From: Bordetella sp. 02P26C-1
GTDB taxonomy: Bacteria > Pseudomonadota > Gammaproteobacteria > Burkholderiales > Burkholderiaceae_B
Length of the DNA stretch: 64,000 nt
Assembly (NCBI RefSeq): GCF_009763255.1
Contig: NZ_WSJB01000019.1
Span: 158,523 to 222,522 of the forward strand
Reading direction: 5' to 3'
The stretch's first letter is position 1. Each line of letters opens with the position of its first letter. Positions 8,259-16,198 of this stretch are shown piece by piece. Under the pieces are notes generated by a model. That model was given only the letters and a program-made list of their open reading frames with translations, was not told the DNA's origin and made no database searches. Made by a program: the position numbers and the translations under genes.

Positions 8259-8807
8259 TCACCGTCCAGGGTGCTTCTTTCTATATAAAACATGCTCTCT
8301 AAGTTCATGACCTTCAGGGAGAGCAGGATGTTGAAAAGTCAACGCGTCACGGACCATCCCAAGCTTTTGCATAACCCGTTCCGATCGCTTGTTGTTCAAC
8401 GAGGTAAAGGAAACAACTTCCGGCAAAGCTAAATCATCAAACGCGAAATCAAGAACCGCTTTAGCCCCTTCGGTCGCAAGACCATTTCCCCAATGATGGC
8501 GTTCGAGCCGCCAGCCTATCTCCACACATGGGGAGAAAGGTAATTCAACCGTTGGAACGTGCAGCCCCAGAAAGCCGATGAATTGTTTAGTGGGTTTGTA
8601 CTCTACTGCCCATAACCCCCAACCGCGCACATCAATGAGTGCGCGGTTGCGCTCGGCCATGCTAAAGCTTTCTTCTTCTGAAAGAACCCTTGGAAAATAA
8701 CACATGGTTTCTGCATCAGCACACATGCATGCATAGGGAGGGTAATCCGAATCTCTCCACTGACGCAGCATCAGCCTGTCTGTCTCGATTTCACGCACGT
8801 GGGCCAT
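8259..8807 (-). CDS. GNAT-family N-acetyltransferase, RimJ/RimL-like
   Basis: This is a 182-residue acetyltransferase of the GNAT_3 (RimJ/RimL) type, which moves acetyl from acetyl-CoA to an amine, often a protein N-terminus or small molecule. ATG 8807 (MAHVREIETDRLMLRQW) is preferred over an upstream in-frame TTG at 8831 because it has GGAG about nine bases ahead and the family hallmark ETDRLMLRQW starts right after it. The acetyl-CoA-binding region is WGNGLATEGAKAVLDFAF, with the family's terminal NKRSERVMQKLGM motif. The acceptor is unknown. It is divergent from the ketopantoate-reductase-like gene. Confidence 0.85.
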   Translation of the reverse strand: MAHVREIETDRLMLRQWRDSDYPPYACMCADAETMCYFPRVLSEEESFSMAERNRALIDVRGWGLWAVEYKPTKQFIGFLGLHVPTVELPFSPCVEIGWRLERHHWGNGLATEGAKAVLDFAFDDLALPEVVSFTSLNNKRSERVMQKLGMVRDALTFQHPALPEGHELREHVLYRKKHPGR

Positions 8808-8872
8808 TGATAGTCTGCTCCGGGTAACCAAAATAGAATAGCGCCATATTTAGTGCATGAGATGGGGTCAAA

Positions 8873-9862
8873 ATGAAGTATTGCATCTATGGTCTCGGTG
8901 CGGTCGGGGGGCTCATCGGTGGCCGGTTGGCGAGGGCTGGTCTGCCTGTGTCCGGCCTGGTTCGTGGTGACACATTAAGCGCCGTTCGCAAGCGCGGGTT
9001 GAAGCTGATATGCGACGGACATGAAGAAGTCGCTCGGCTCGAGGTCGCCGACCAACCCGAGGCCCTGGGTCCGCAAGACGTTATTTTTCTGACCGTCAAG
9101 AACACAGCGATCGCTTCGGTGGCTGAAAACATTGCGGCGCTCATGCACGAACGCACCGTGGTGGTTTCGGCCATGAACGGCGTTCCTTGGTGGTTTTATC
9201 ATGGCTTGGACGTGAGTCCCGCCTATCTCCAGCGCATCGAATCCATTGACCCAGGTGGCTTGGTCAGTCAGGCGATTCCCGCAGGGCGCGTGGTCGGCTG
9301 CGTCAGTAATCTCTCGGCCAGCACGCCGCAACCCGGCACCGTCGTCTACGCGCCCAACCCAAAATTCACGTTCGGTGAGCCGACGGGCGGCGCACACTCC
9401 GACCGATGCGCAGCTATCATGGCCGACATGAAAGCCGCGGGTCTTGATGTTCATGCGGCGCCAAGCATCCAACAAACCATTTGGTTCAAGCTCTGGGGCA
9501 ATATGACGGTCAATCCGATTTCGGCCATCACCGGCGCCACGGGTGACCGGATCGTCGACGATCCGTTGGTGCGCGACTTCATGGCGCGCTGCATGAACGA
9601 GGCCCGTGAAGTTGGCGAGCGCCTGGGTATCTCCCTGAACGCCCAACCGGAGGAGCGGTTCGAGGCGACGCGGCGCCTCGGAGCGTTTCGCACGTCGATG
9701 TTGCAGGACGTGGGCGCGAACAAACCGCTTGAGCTCGATGCGCTAGTGGGCACCGTACGCGAGATCGCAAGCCACGTCGGGGTCGCGACGCCCAATATCG
9801 ACGCGCTCTTTGGACTTGCCCGCTTGTTCGCGCGAACTCACGGCCTGTATCCGCAAAGCTAA
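8873..9862 (+). CDS. 2-dehydropantoate 2-reductase-like protein (ApbA/PanE family)
   Basis: This 329-residue NADP-dependent reductase family protein has an N-terminal Rossmann motif, GLGAVGGLIGGRLA (residues 7-20), and the C-terminal ApbA helical domain. The family reduces ketopantoate to pantoate, but genomes of this group carry many paralogues acting on other 2-keto acids. The conserved lysine and asparagine of the active site are suggested by FLTVKNTAIA and WFKLWGNMTVNPISAI. The start ATG 8873 follows GAGATGGGGTC. It is convergent with an MFS gene. I do not assign panE because the context is not pantothenate synthesis. Confidence 0.82.
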   Translation: MKYCIYGLGAVGGLIGGRLARAGLPVSGLVRGDTLSAVRKRGLKLICDGHEEVARLEVADQPEALGPQDVIFLTVKNTAIASVAENIAALMHERTVVVSAMNGVPWWFYHGLDVSPAYLQRIESIDPGGLVSQAIPAGRVVGCVSNLSASTPQPGTVVYAPNPKFTFGEPTGGAHSDRCAAIMADMKAAGLDVHAAPSIQQTIWFKLWGNMTVNPISAITGATGDRIVDDPLVRDFMARCMNEAREVGERLGISLNAQPEERFEATRRLGAFRTSMLQDVGANKPLELDALVGTVREIASHVGVATPNIDALFGLARLFARTHGLYPQS

Positions 9863-9886
9863 TCAGCGACGCGAAGACGGCAGGGA

Positions 9887-11113
9887 TTACGCCGGTGCCA
9901 GCCGGCGCGGGCGTGTCGCATAGGCAGTCAGTATCTGGACCACCCCAGCGGTAAGGCCTATGCCCGCGCCCACCTGCCACGCCAGCGTGTAGTTATGAAG
10001 CAGGTCATACGCCAATCCCCCGCCAATGGCGCCGGTAAAGCTGCCAAGCTGATGCAGGCAGAAGGCCACCCCCGAGAGCATCGCTTGCCATCGCAGCCCA
10101 AAAGTCTCGGCGATCCAGCCGGACACCAGGGGCGCCACACCTAACCACAAGAACCCGATCACTGCCGCGAAAACCAGCGTGGTCGTGGGCGTGGGCACCG
10201 CGTAGAAGTACCAGACGAAGGCCAGTGAACGCAGCACATAGATCAGCCCCAACAGGATCAGCTTGTTCCAACGGCCCCCGGCCCAGCCAAAAAACAGACT
10301 GCCCAGGGCGTTGAACGCTCCGATCGTGGCCAACGCCTTCGCCGAGAGCATCGGGTCCAAACCGCATAATTCCAGATAGGTAGGCAGATGCGTCGTGAGG
10401 AATACGAGCTGCATACCGCAGACAAAATACGTGATCGCCATCACGACGAAGGGCAAATTCTTCATGGCGACCGACAGTGCCTGACCCGCACTGAGATCAC
10501 CTCCAACAGGTGGTGCGGGCCGAGGCAGACGATCGACCTTGCCTGCGTACCAAGCGGCGGGAATCATAAAGGCGGCCAAAATCACGAATGACACTGCACC
10601 GGCGCGCCAACCCCATCCCTGTATCACGGTCTGGCCGAGGGGCGCGGCGAGCATGGCGCCCAAAGAGCCGGCTGCCGAGACGATGCCCAATGTCAGGCTT
10701 CGCGCCTTCGGTGAAACCGGTCGGGTTGCCGCGGCCATGGCAACCGCACTGCCCGTCGCGGCCAATGCGGCACCGACTGCCAGACCCGCACCCAGAATCA
10801 GGCTGAGTACGCCTTGCGCCGTGGCCAGCAGAATCATGCCCAACAGATAGAGCAGCGCACCGCCTGCCATCATTGGCCGGAATCCCATCCTCACGATCAG
10901 GGCGCCGGCAAATGGCTGAAGAATGCCCCAGGCCAGGTTTTGTACCGAGATGGCGATGGTGAATTCACTGACCGAGATGCCCAAGTCCCGGGTCAGCGGT
11001 GGCAGGAAGATGCCGAGGCTCTGGCGCAGTCCCATCGACAGGGAGAGCATGACAGACGCGCCAATCAAGATCGGCAGGGCGGGACGCAGTGCGGAAAAAG
11101 GTTTGTCTGACAT
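9887..11113 (-). CDS. MFS transporter
   Basis: This is a 408-residue major facilitator superfamily protein with about twelve hydrophobic segments. It opens with a short cytoplasmic leader and LSMGLRQSLGIFLPPL in the first transmembrane helix region, a style seen in oxalate/formate- and monocarboxylate-like MFS groups. A long central loop (KVDRLPRPAPPVGGD) separates the two six-helix halves. The start is ATG 11113. It is convergent with the panE-like gene. The substrate is not predictable; a related style recurs in the MFS at 32916. Confidence 0.85.
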   Translation of the reverse strand: MSDKPFSALRPALPILIGASVMLSLSMGLRQSLGIFLPPLTRDLGISVSEFTIAISVQNLAWGILQPFAGALIVRMGFRPMMAGGALLYLLGMILLATAQGVLSLILGAGLAVGAALAATGSAVAMAAATRPVSPKARSLTLGIVSAAGSLGAMLAAPLGQTVIQGWGWRAGAVSFVILAAFMIPAAWYAGKVDRLPRPAPPVGGDLSAGQALSVAMKNLPFVVMAITYFVCGMQLVFLTTHLPTYLELCGLDPMLSAKALATIGAFNALGSLFFGWAGGRWNKLILLGLIYVLRSLAFVWYFYAVPTPTTTLVFAAVIGFLWLGVAPLVSGWIAETFGLRWQAMLSGVAFCLHQLGSFTGAIGGGLAYDLLHNYTLAWQVGAGIGLTAGVVQILTAYATRPRRLAPA

Positions 11114-11394
11114 GACCGAGGTAGGGGAGGCCGCGCGGATTCATGATGGTGATGACGGCTGCCCATTGGCAACGGAAATCGCCATTTGCTGATACGTCGT
11201 CAAGCATACCCTTAGCTAGACAGGATTGCATGTGCCGGCGGTGTCTCGTGATCGGCCAACGGGCCGCCGCCCGGTGGCACCGCGAAGCGGATGCTGCCCA
11301 TGGGAGTGCCAAATCTATCCATCCTGACTTTTACTTATTGTGAGCCTGGGCGCGGCTAACCAGAATAACGCTCCACCATCTCTCAGGGGGCGTT

Positions 11395-11595
11395 ATGCCT
11401 GCTTACGCTGCGCTGGATGAACTAATGGCCGCGATGAGGCATATCGCTGCGAGCGCCGAACTCGGTTTGGAAATACCTGCTATGCGTTTTCATGCCCTGT
11501 TGGCGATACAGAGACGTTGTGCCGAAGTCGACAACACGGTTCGCGGAATTTTTGGCGGGACGGGCGACGACATTTTTGGCGGGAGCATCCATTAA
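11395..11595 (+). CDS. Small hypothetical protein, 66 residues
   Basis: This is a short ORF with a strong ribosome-binding site (CAGGGGG, with only CGTT between it and the ATG) and an amphipathic helical N-terminal half (MPAYAALDELMAAMRHIAAS). I do not recognise the family. The N-terminal 45 residues resemble the first helices of MarR-like winged-helix proteins in length and pattern, but the DNA-reading helix is absent. It could be a truncated regulator or a genuine small protein. It stands alone between a divergent MFS gene and the convergent iclR-type gene. Confidence 0.4.
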   Translation: MPAYAALDELMAAMRHIAASAELGLEIPAMRFHALLAIQRRCAEVDNTVRGIFGGTGDDIFGGSIH

Positions 11596-11689
11596 AGGTG
11601 GGGCGTTCGTCAGGGTGGGGTCGGTTCAATCGTCAGTTCAATCACGCGCCTAGGCGGACACGGTCATGGCAGATGCAGACCCATCCCGC

Positions 11690-12499
11690 TCAGTTGTCTT
11701 CGTCTTGCAAATGCGCGCGCAATTTTTGTTGTATCGCGGCGACCGCCTCCTTGATGATCTCGACTTTTTCGAGCATGGCTTGGCCGTTCAGGCGATTCTG
11801 CAGCGCCGATATGCTGATGGCACCCAGTGGCCGGTTGTGCGGGTCGAGAATGGGGACGGCGATGGACCTGACGGATTCCACTTCCAGGACATGGTTCATC
11901 AGGTATCCATTTTGGCGTGCCTGATGGATGCGTTTCCACATCTGATCGCTATCGAAACGCGGATAGTCGCGGATTAGCTTTTCTTGATTCGCCACGGTGA
12001 TCCGGGAAATCTCTTCGTCCGTCAGCGCAGAGAGAACCGCTAACGCTCCCGCCCCCACATTGAGTGGTCGGCGCCGCCCTACATCCAGCACGAAGACTTT
12101 GATGGGGAATGCGCCTTCCGCCCGTGCGATGCAGACGCCATCAAACCCCGAACGGATGGTGAGAAAGACCGTGTCGCCCGTGCGATCGGCCACATCGCGC
12201 AAATGTGGCTGACAAGTGTCACGCAGATCGTAGGTATAAGGCGCCGCTGCAGCGACGCCCATCTCGTAGGTGAGCGATCCCAGGAAGTATCGCCGGCTGC
12301 GTTCGTCCTGACGCACGAACCCTTCGGCCACCAGCGCTTGCAGCAAGCGATGGGTGGTCGGACGGGCCAGGCCGGTACTGCGATACAAGTCAACCAGCCG
12401 CATCCCGTTGCGGTTATGGGTCGTGATTAGCCTGAGCAACGAGGCACATCGGTGGATGGCTTGCGTACCGGTTCTTTCTGCGCGTAGTTCGGTGGTCAT
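11690..12499 (-). CDS. IclR-family transcriptional regulator of the catabolic cluster
   Basis: This is a 269-residue IclR-type regulator. ATG 12499 (MTTELRAERTGTQAIHRC) is chosen; the in-frame extension to 12571 would cover the divergent promoter region and adds no family sequence. The winged helix-turn-helix spans about residues 13-75 (RLVDLYRSTGLARPTTHRLL), followed by the IclR GAF-like effector domain with RSGFDGVCIARAEGAFPI and GAGALAVLSALTDEEI. It lies divergent, 95 bases from the first gene of the catabolic cluster, and two near-identical inverted sites occupy that gap. It very likely represses or activates the cluster in response to an aromatic or organic acid. Confidence 0.9.
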   Translation of the reverse strand: MTTELRAERTGTQAIHRCASLLRLITTHNRNGMRLVDLYRSTGLARPTTHRLLQALVAEGFVRQDERSRRYFLGSLTYEMGVAAAAPYTYDLRDTCQPHLRDVADRTGDTVFLTIRSGFDGVCIARAEGAFPIKVFVLDVGRRRPLNVGAGALAVLSALTDEEISRITVANQEKLIRDYPRFDSDQMWKRIHQARQNGYLMNHVLEVESVRSIAVPILDPHNRPLGAISISALQNRLNGQAMLEKVEIIKEAVAAIQQKLRAHLQDEDN

Positions 12500-12511
12500 G
12501 AATTTCACAAA

Positions 12512-12581
12512 GTGGACTATTTTGGCGTAGAGGGCAGGAATGTTCGCGCTTAAGATACGACACCAATGCAAAAGAGTCCAC
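12512..12581. promoter_or_regulatory. Paired inverted operator-like sites between iclR-type gene and thiolase-like gene
   Basis: GTGGACTATTTTG at 12512-12524 (plus strand) and GTGGACTCTTTTG at 12569-12581 (minus strand) match at 12 of 13 bases and face each other. Each lies 13 bases upstream of the start codon of the gene nearest to it (12499 and 12595). The 7-base cores GTGGACT/AGTCCAC are perfect. Symmetric placement by both starts suggests binding sites of the IclR protein controlling both directions; this is inference from the sequence only. Confidence 0.55.
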
Positions 12582-12594
12582 AGTGAGGAATAAG

Positions 12595-13779
12595 GTGAGC
12601 ACTATTTCACAAGCACGCAGCACGCGTACGTCGGGCGTTTCGGCGGTGGTCGGCATCGGTCATACCGACTGGGTGGAAGACTACCGTCGCGTCCGCAACG
12701 GCGAGAAGCCCTATGACTCCTATGGCTACGCCGCGCAGGCGTTTGCTCGCGCTTTGGCCGACGCCGGGATTGACCGCTCGGAGGTTGATGGCCTGATCGT
12801 TGGCCCGACGACTGCCTACGAACGCATGGGCGAGGTGTTAAACATCGACCCCCGCTGGGGTGGCCAGGCCGATGCGGTTCAGGCTGTGATGCAGGCCGTG
12901 CTCGCGATCCATTCCGGCATGGCGGAAGTCGTGGCGCTTGTATATGGCAACGACCAGCGTTCGGCGGCCGTGCAGTACGGCGGTCCCGAGGCAATGGGCG
13001 GTGGGGCCTTTCTTTCTTATGTCTACCATAGCCCTTGGGGTTTGACATCCCAGGGGGCGCTGTATGCGCTGATGTTCCAACGCTACAAAGAACTTTGGGG
13101 CGTGACGGACAAGGATCTTGGCCAAGTGGCGGTAGCACAGCGCCAGTGGGCATCCATGAATCCCCACGCGATCATGCGCAACAAGTTTCTGTCAATCGAA
13201 GAGTACTTGGCTGCTAACTACATTGCCGAGCCGCTTCGTCTGAATGATTACTGCTTGATCAACGACGGCGGCGTGGCCTTGATCATCATGGAAGCCGAGC
13301 GCGCTCGCAAGACTTGCCGTCAGCCGGTGATGATCCAAGGTCTGGGCCGCGCGGATCTCAACCATCATGCAACCAGTTTGGGTCCCCGTCTCATCGATTT
13401 CTATCGTCCTGCGCAGCAAAAAGCGGCAGAACAGGTTTATGCAGCTGCCGGCGTGGGGCCCGAAGATATTGATGCACTGCTGGTGTATGACAGCTTCAGC
13501 CCGCATATCTTCTTCGCGCTGGAGGGCTTCGGGTTTTGCGGCCAAGGAGAGGGTGCGCGTTTTATTGCTCAGAACGGTATAGGGGTGAACGGAAAGCTAC
13601 CGGTCAATACCCACGGCGGACATTTGTCGGAATCCTATATGCAGGGGTGGAACCATCAATTAGAGGCCGTGCGTCAGCTGCGAGGAGGCGAGGGGGATCG
13701 GCAAGTGCCTGATTGCCGGTATGTGCAGTACGTGTCGGACGTTGCGGGCAAGGCGATGTCCATCATCTATGGACGCTAA
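12595..13779 (+). CDS. Thiolase-like protein lacking the nucleophilic cysteine; candidate retro-aldolase subunit
   Basis: This is a 394-residue thiolase-superfamily protein of the SCP2-thiolase/lipid-transfer type. GTG 12595 is preferred because GAGG at 12585-12588 is well spaced; GTG 12583 is an in-frame alternative that includes that sequence. No cysteine occurs before about residue 215, and the nucleophile position (near residues 88-92, RWGGQAD) has none. The usual GHPxG histidine is replaced: the segment NTHGGHLSESYMQG has Tyr348 there. Such a pattern is known in Ltp2, the steroid side-chain-cleaving aldolase that works with a DUF35 partner. A DUF35 gene follows 21 bases downstream, so the two probably form one complex that splits a beta-hydroxyacyl-CoA. 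A true thiolase reaction is unlikely. Confidence 0.85.
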   Translation: MSTISQARSTRTSGVSAVVGIGHTDWVEDYRRVRNGEKPYDSYGYAAQAFARALADAGIDRSEVDGLIVGPTTAYERMGEVLNIDPRWGGQADAVQAVMQAVLAIHSGMAEVVALVYGNDQRSAAVQYGGPEAMGGGAFLSYVYHSPWGLTSQGALYALMFQRYKELWGVTDKDLGQVAVAQRQWASMNPHAIMRNKFLSIEEYLAANYIAEPLRLNDYCLINDGGVALIIMEAERARKTCRQPVMIQGLGRADLNHHATSLGPRLIDFYRPAQQKAAEQVYAAAGVGPEDIDALLVYDSFSPHIFFALEGFGFCGQGEGARFIAQNGIGVNGKLPVNTHGGHLSESYMQGWNHQLEAVRQLRGGEGDRQVPDCRYVQYVSDVAGKAMSIIYGR

Positions 13780-13800
13780 TCAAATTAGGAAAGAGATGCC

Positions 13801-14193
13801 ATGAGCAAGACACCTCGACAATACTCGCCGTACGACGCCCCGATGTGGGAGAGCATTTCCCAGGGTCAACTGAAACTACAGCGGTGCCGCGAAACAGGCG
13901 TTTTTTATTACCCGCCTGGCCCGATGTGCCCCGAATCGCTGAGCTTTGACGTGGAATGGGCACCCGTCTCGGGCCACGGGAAAATACTTTCCTGGACGGT
14001 GTTTCATCGTCAATACCTTCCTGCCTATCCGGCGCCCCATCTAGTGGTTGCCGTGCAACTGGAAGAAGGGCCCATCATGATCGGCTATATGGATCACGTT
14101 CATCTGCCGCGGCTGGCCCTTGATCTACCCGTCAGCGTGGAATACGTCGACCATACGGACGGCTACCGGATCACTCGTTTTCACCCGAACTGA
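13801..14193 (+). CDS. DUF35 (zinc-ribbon/OB-fold) partner protein
   Basis: This is a 130-residue acyl-CoA-associated DUF35 protein: an N-terminal rubredoxin-like ribbon and a C-terminal OB-fold (GKILSWTVFHRQYLPAYPAPH). Partners of this family join thiolase-fold enzymes such as BbsAB and Ltp2-ChsH2 and are needed for their activity. Here only two of the four usual metal ligands remain, Cys29 and Cys43; the second and fourth positions are Thr32 and Ser46. The ribbon may therefore not bind zinc in the normal way. AGGAAAGAG precedes ATG 13801. Its position straight after the thiolase-like gene strongly suggests one two-subunit enzyme. Confidence 0.88.
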   Translation: MSKTPRQYSPYDAPMWESISQGQLKLQRCRETGVFYYPPGPMCPESLSFDVEWAPVSGHGKILSWTVFHRQYLPAYPAPHLVVAVQLEEGPIMIGYMDHVHLPRLALDLPVSVEYVDHTDGYRITRFHPN

Positions 14194-14326
14194 GCACGCT
14201 CATAACGCTTCGTCCGTATCACTAATGATGCGTGCCCGGTGAGTGACGGGCAAAACCGATCACAAAAACGATTCAAAGCCCTGACGCATTCAGGGTGGAA
14301 TGACAAAAAATATGAGCGGAGGAGAC

Positions 14327-15274
14327 ATGAAATTCGTACTGAAGGCGGCGCTGGCCATATCCATCGCGCTTGGCAGCATCACGACCCCAGCATCGAGCAA
14401 CGAAGTGGACAGCCGCGGCGGAGCGCGAACGGTCGTCGTGCCATTGGCGCCGGGTGGGGCGGGTGACAAACTCGGGCGCATGCTGGCTCAGCGCCTCACT
14501 GAAGAAACCGGTAGGACATATATCGTCGACAACAAACCTGGAGCCGGCGGAAACATTGCAGCCGCGCATGTGGCCAAGGCAAAGAACGACGGCTCGACCC
14601 TGTTATTGACAACGGGCGGGATGCTTACCTTGAACCCTCACATCTATAAAAATATCGCGTTCGATCCGATCAAGGACTTCACGCATATCGCGAAATGGGT
14701 GGACTCTCCCAACATACTCTTCGTCAGGACGGAGACACCAGTCAATAACTTCGATCAGTTCATGACATGGGCCAAGAGCGGCCCCCAGCCGCTCAAGTAT
14801 GGCTCTGCGGGTATCGGATCCTCTCAACATTTAGCCGCCGAGCTGTTTCAGACCCGGACCGGGGTGGAGTTTCTGCATGTCCCGTACCGAGGCGGCACGC
14901 CTGCCGTGCAGGACCTCGTCTCGGGACTGCTCGATTTCTCGTTTTCCACCACGGCAGGGCTCGCGATGATGAACGCCGGGCGGCTCAAACCCCTGGTAGT
15001 GACCTCGACGAAAAGATTGTCCATGCTGCCTGACATTCCCACAATCGCTGAATCCGGCTATCCCGGATTCGACGCGAGTGCGTGGTATGGCGTGGTCGGA
15101 CCGGCTGGCATGAGTGACGCGGAAGTGGCGATTGTGCAACGCGCCGTTGAAAAGCTCGCGCGAGATGAGAAACTCGCTGCCGCGCTGGAAGCCGAGGCCC
15201 TGATTGTCGACTACAGAGATCCCGCGGCGTTCAAGCAATACGTGCAACAGGAACTGGATTCCTGGGGGGCGTGA
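14327..15274 (+). CDS. Bug-family (TTT) periplasmic substrate-binding protein 1
   Basis: This is a 315-residue extracytoplasmic solute receptor of the tripartite tricarboxylate transporter (Bug/TctC) family. ATG 14327 is chosen because GGAGGAG lies just before it and a signal peptide (MKFVLKAALAISIALG) begins there; an ATG at 14300 would spoil the signal. Family features are PLAPGGAGDKLGRMLAQ, the NKPGAGGNIAA loop and VPYRGGTPAVQDLVSG. Bug proteins bind carboxylates or amides in the periplasm. No TctA/TctB membrane partners are in the window, so it either uses transporters elsewhere or acts as a sensor. It is the first of four in this cluster. Confidence 0.9.
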   Translation: MKFVLKAALAISIALGSITTPASSNEVDSRGGARTVVVPLAPGGAGDKLGRMLAQRLTEETGRTYIVDNKPGAGGNIAAAHVAKAKNDGSTLLLTTGGMLTLNPHIYKNIAFDPIKDFTHIAKWVDSPNILFVRTETPVNNFDQFMTWAKSGPQPLKYGSAGIGSSQHLAAELFQTRTGVEFLHVPYRGGTPAVQDLVSGLLDFSFSTTAGLAMMNAGRLKPLVVTSTKRLSMLPDIPTIAESGYPGFDASAWYGVVGPAGMSDAEVAIVQRAVEKLARDEKLAAALEAEALIVDYRDPAAFKQYVQQELDSWGA

Positions 15275-15344
15275 TCCGGACTGCTCAGATTTCCAGCCAA
15301 TAGATCGCGGACTCACTCGACCTCATAACAACAAGGAGTGTGCA

Positions 15345-16142
15345 ATGAAGATAATGCAGTACCACGACACCGAAACCCGGGTGGAAATTCCCAGCATGCG
15401 CGGGATGTGTACCGACATCGAGTGGCAAACTCGCGTCGATCTGGCAGCGTGCTATCGGTTGATAGATTTGTTTGGTATGTCGGATCTGATTAGCACCCAT
15501 ATCAGCGCCAGGATCCCCGGCACGGAAGAGTTTCTGATCAACCCCTATGGCTACTTGTTCGAGGAGATCACCGCGTCCAGCCTGGTGAAGGTGTCGATCG
15601 AAGGCGAAATCATTTCGCGAGCTGACGAGTCGCTGCATATCAATCCTGCCGGATACATGGTGCATAGCGCCGTGCATCAGGGGCGCGAAGACGCGATGTG
15701 TGTGCTGCATACCCACACCCGTGCCGGCGCTGCCGTCGCCGCGATGGAATGCGGCTTGTTGCCCTTGAATCAGACTGGGATGCGATTCTGGAATGCGACG
15801 GGGTACCACGACTATGAAGGCCCTGTTGTGGACCTTGATGAGCGTGCCCGTCTGCAAAAAAGTCTGGGCCAACATAACGCGTTGATTCTGCGCAATCACG
15901 GTCTGTTGACTTGCGGTCCGACGATTGCCGAGGCTTTCTATCTGATGCGCGCGTTGGAGCGGTCCTGCCAGATCCAGATCGACGCAATGGCCAGTCAGAC
16001 CCCGCTGCGTCTTCCCTCTGACGAGGTTCTGGCCAAGACGGCGCACCTTTTCGATCGATCGGTGCGACGTGCTTATGGCATGAAGGAATGGCCCGCTTTG
16101 CTGCGCAAACTCGACAAGATCGACAGCTCATTCCGGCACTGA
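15345..16142 (+). CDS. Class II aldolase/adducin-family protein
   Basis: This is a 265-residue member of the class II (zinc) aldolase/adducin family, relatives of which are fuculose- and ribulose-phosphate aldolases and epimerases as well as non-sugar aldolases and decarboxylases. ATG 15345 is selected: AAGGAG lies at 15333-15338, whereas the longer upstream frame overlaps the preceding gene and is not conserved-looking. The predicted zinc ligands are His122 and His124 in LHTHTRAG and His185 in RNHGLLTCG. In the cluster it may cleave a hydroxy-acid intermediate. It precedes a D-2-hydroxyacid dehydrogenase, a frequent pairing in such operons. Confidence 0.87.
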   Translation: MKIMQYHDTETRVEIPSMRGMCTDIEWQTRVDLAACYRLIDLFGMSDLISTHISARIPGTEEFLINPYGYLFEEITASSLVKVSIEGEIISRADESLHINPAGYMVHSAVHQGREDAMCVLHTHTRAGAAVAAMECGLLPLNQTGMRFWNATGYHDYEGPVVDLDERARLQKSLGQHNALILRNHGLLTCGPTIAEAFYLMRALERSCQIQIDAMASQTPLRLPSDEVLAKTAHLFDRSVRRAYGMKEWPALLRKLDKIDSSFRH

Positions 16143-16198
16143 GTGGCATCGCACCCGCACTTTAATGCTTTCCTTCTTTCCCTTCGAGTTGTGTAGCC

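Noticed and set aside
12583..12594. Upstream GTG start for the thiolase-like gene
   Set aside because: The extra codons contain the best Shine-Dalgarno sequence for GTG 12595, and the GTG at 12583 has only a weak one.
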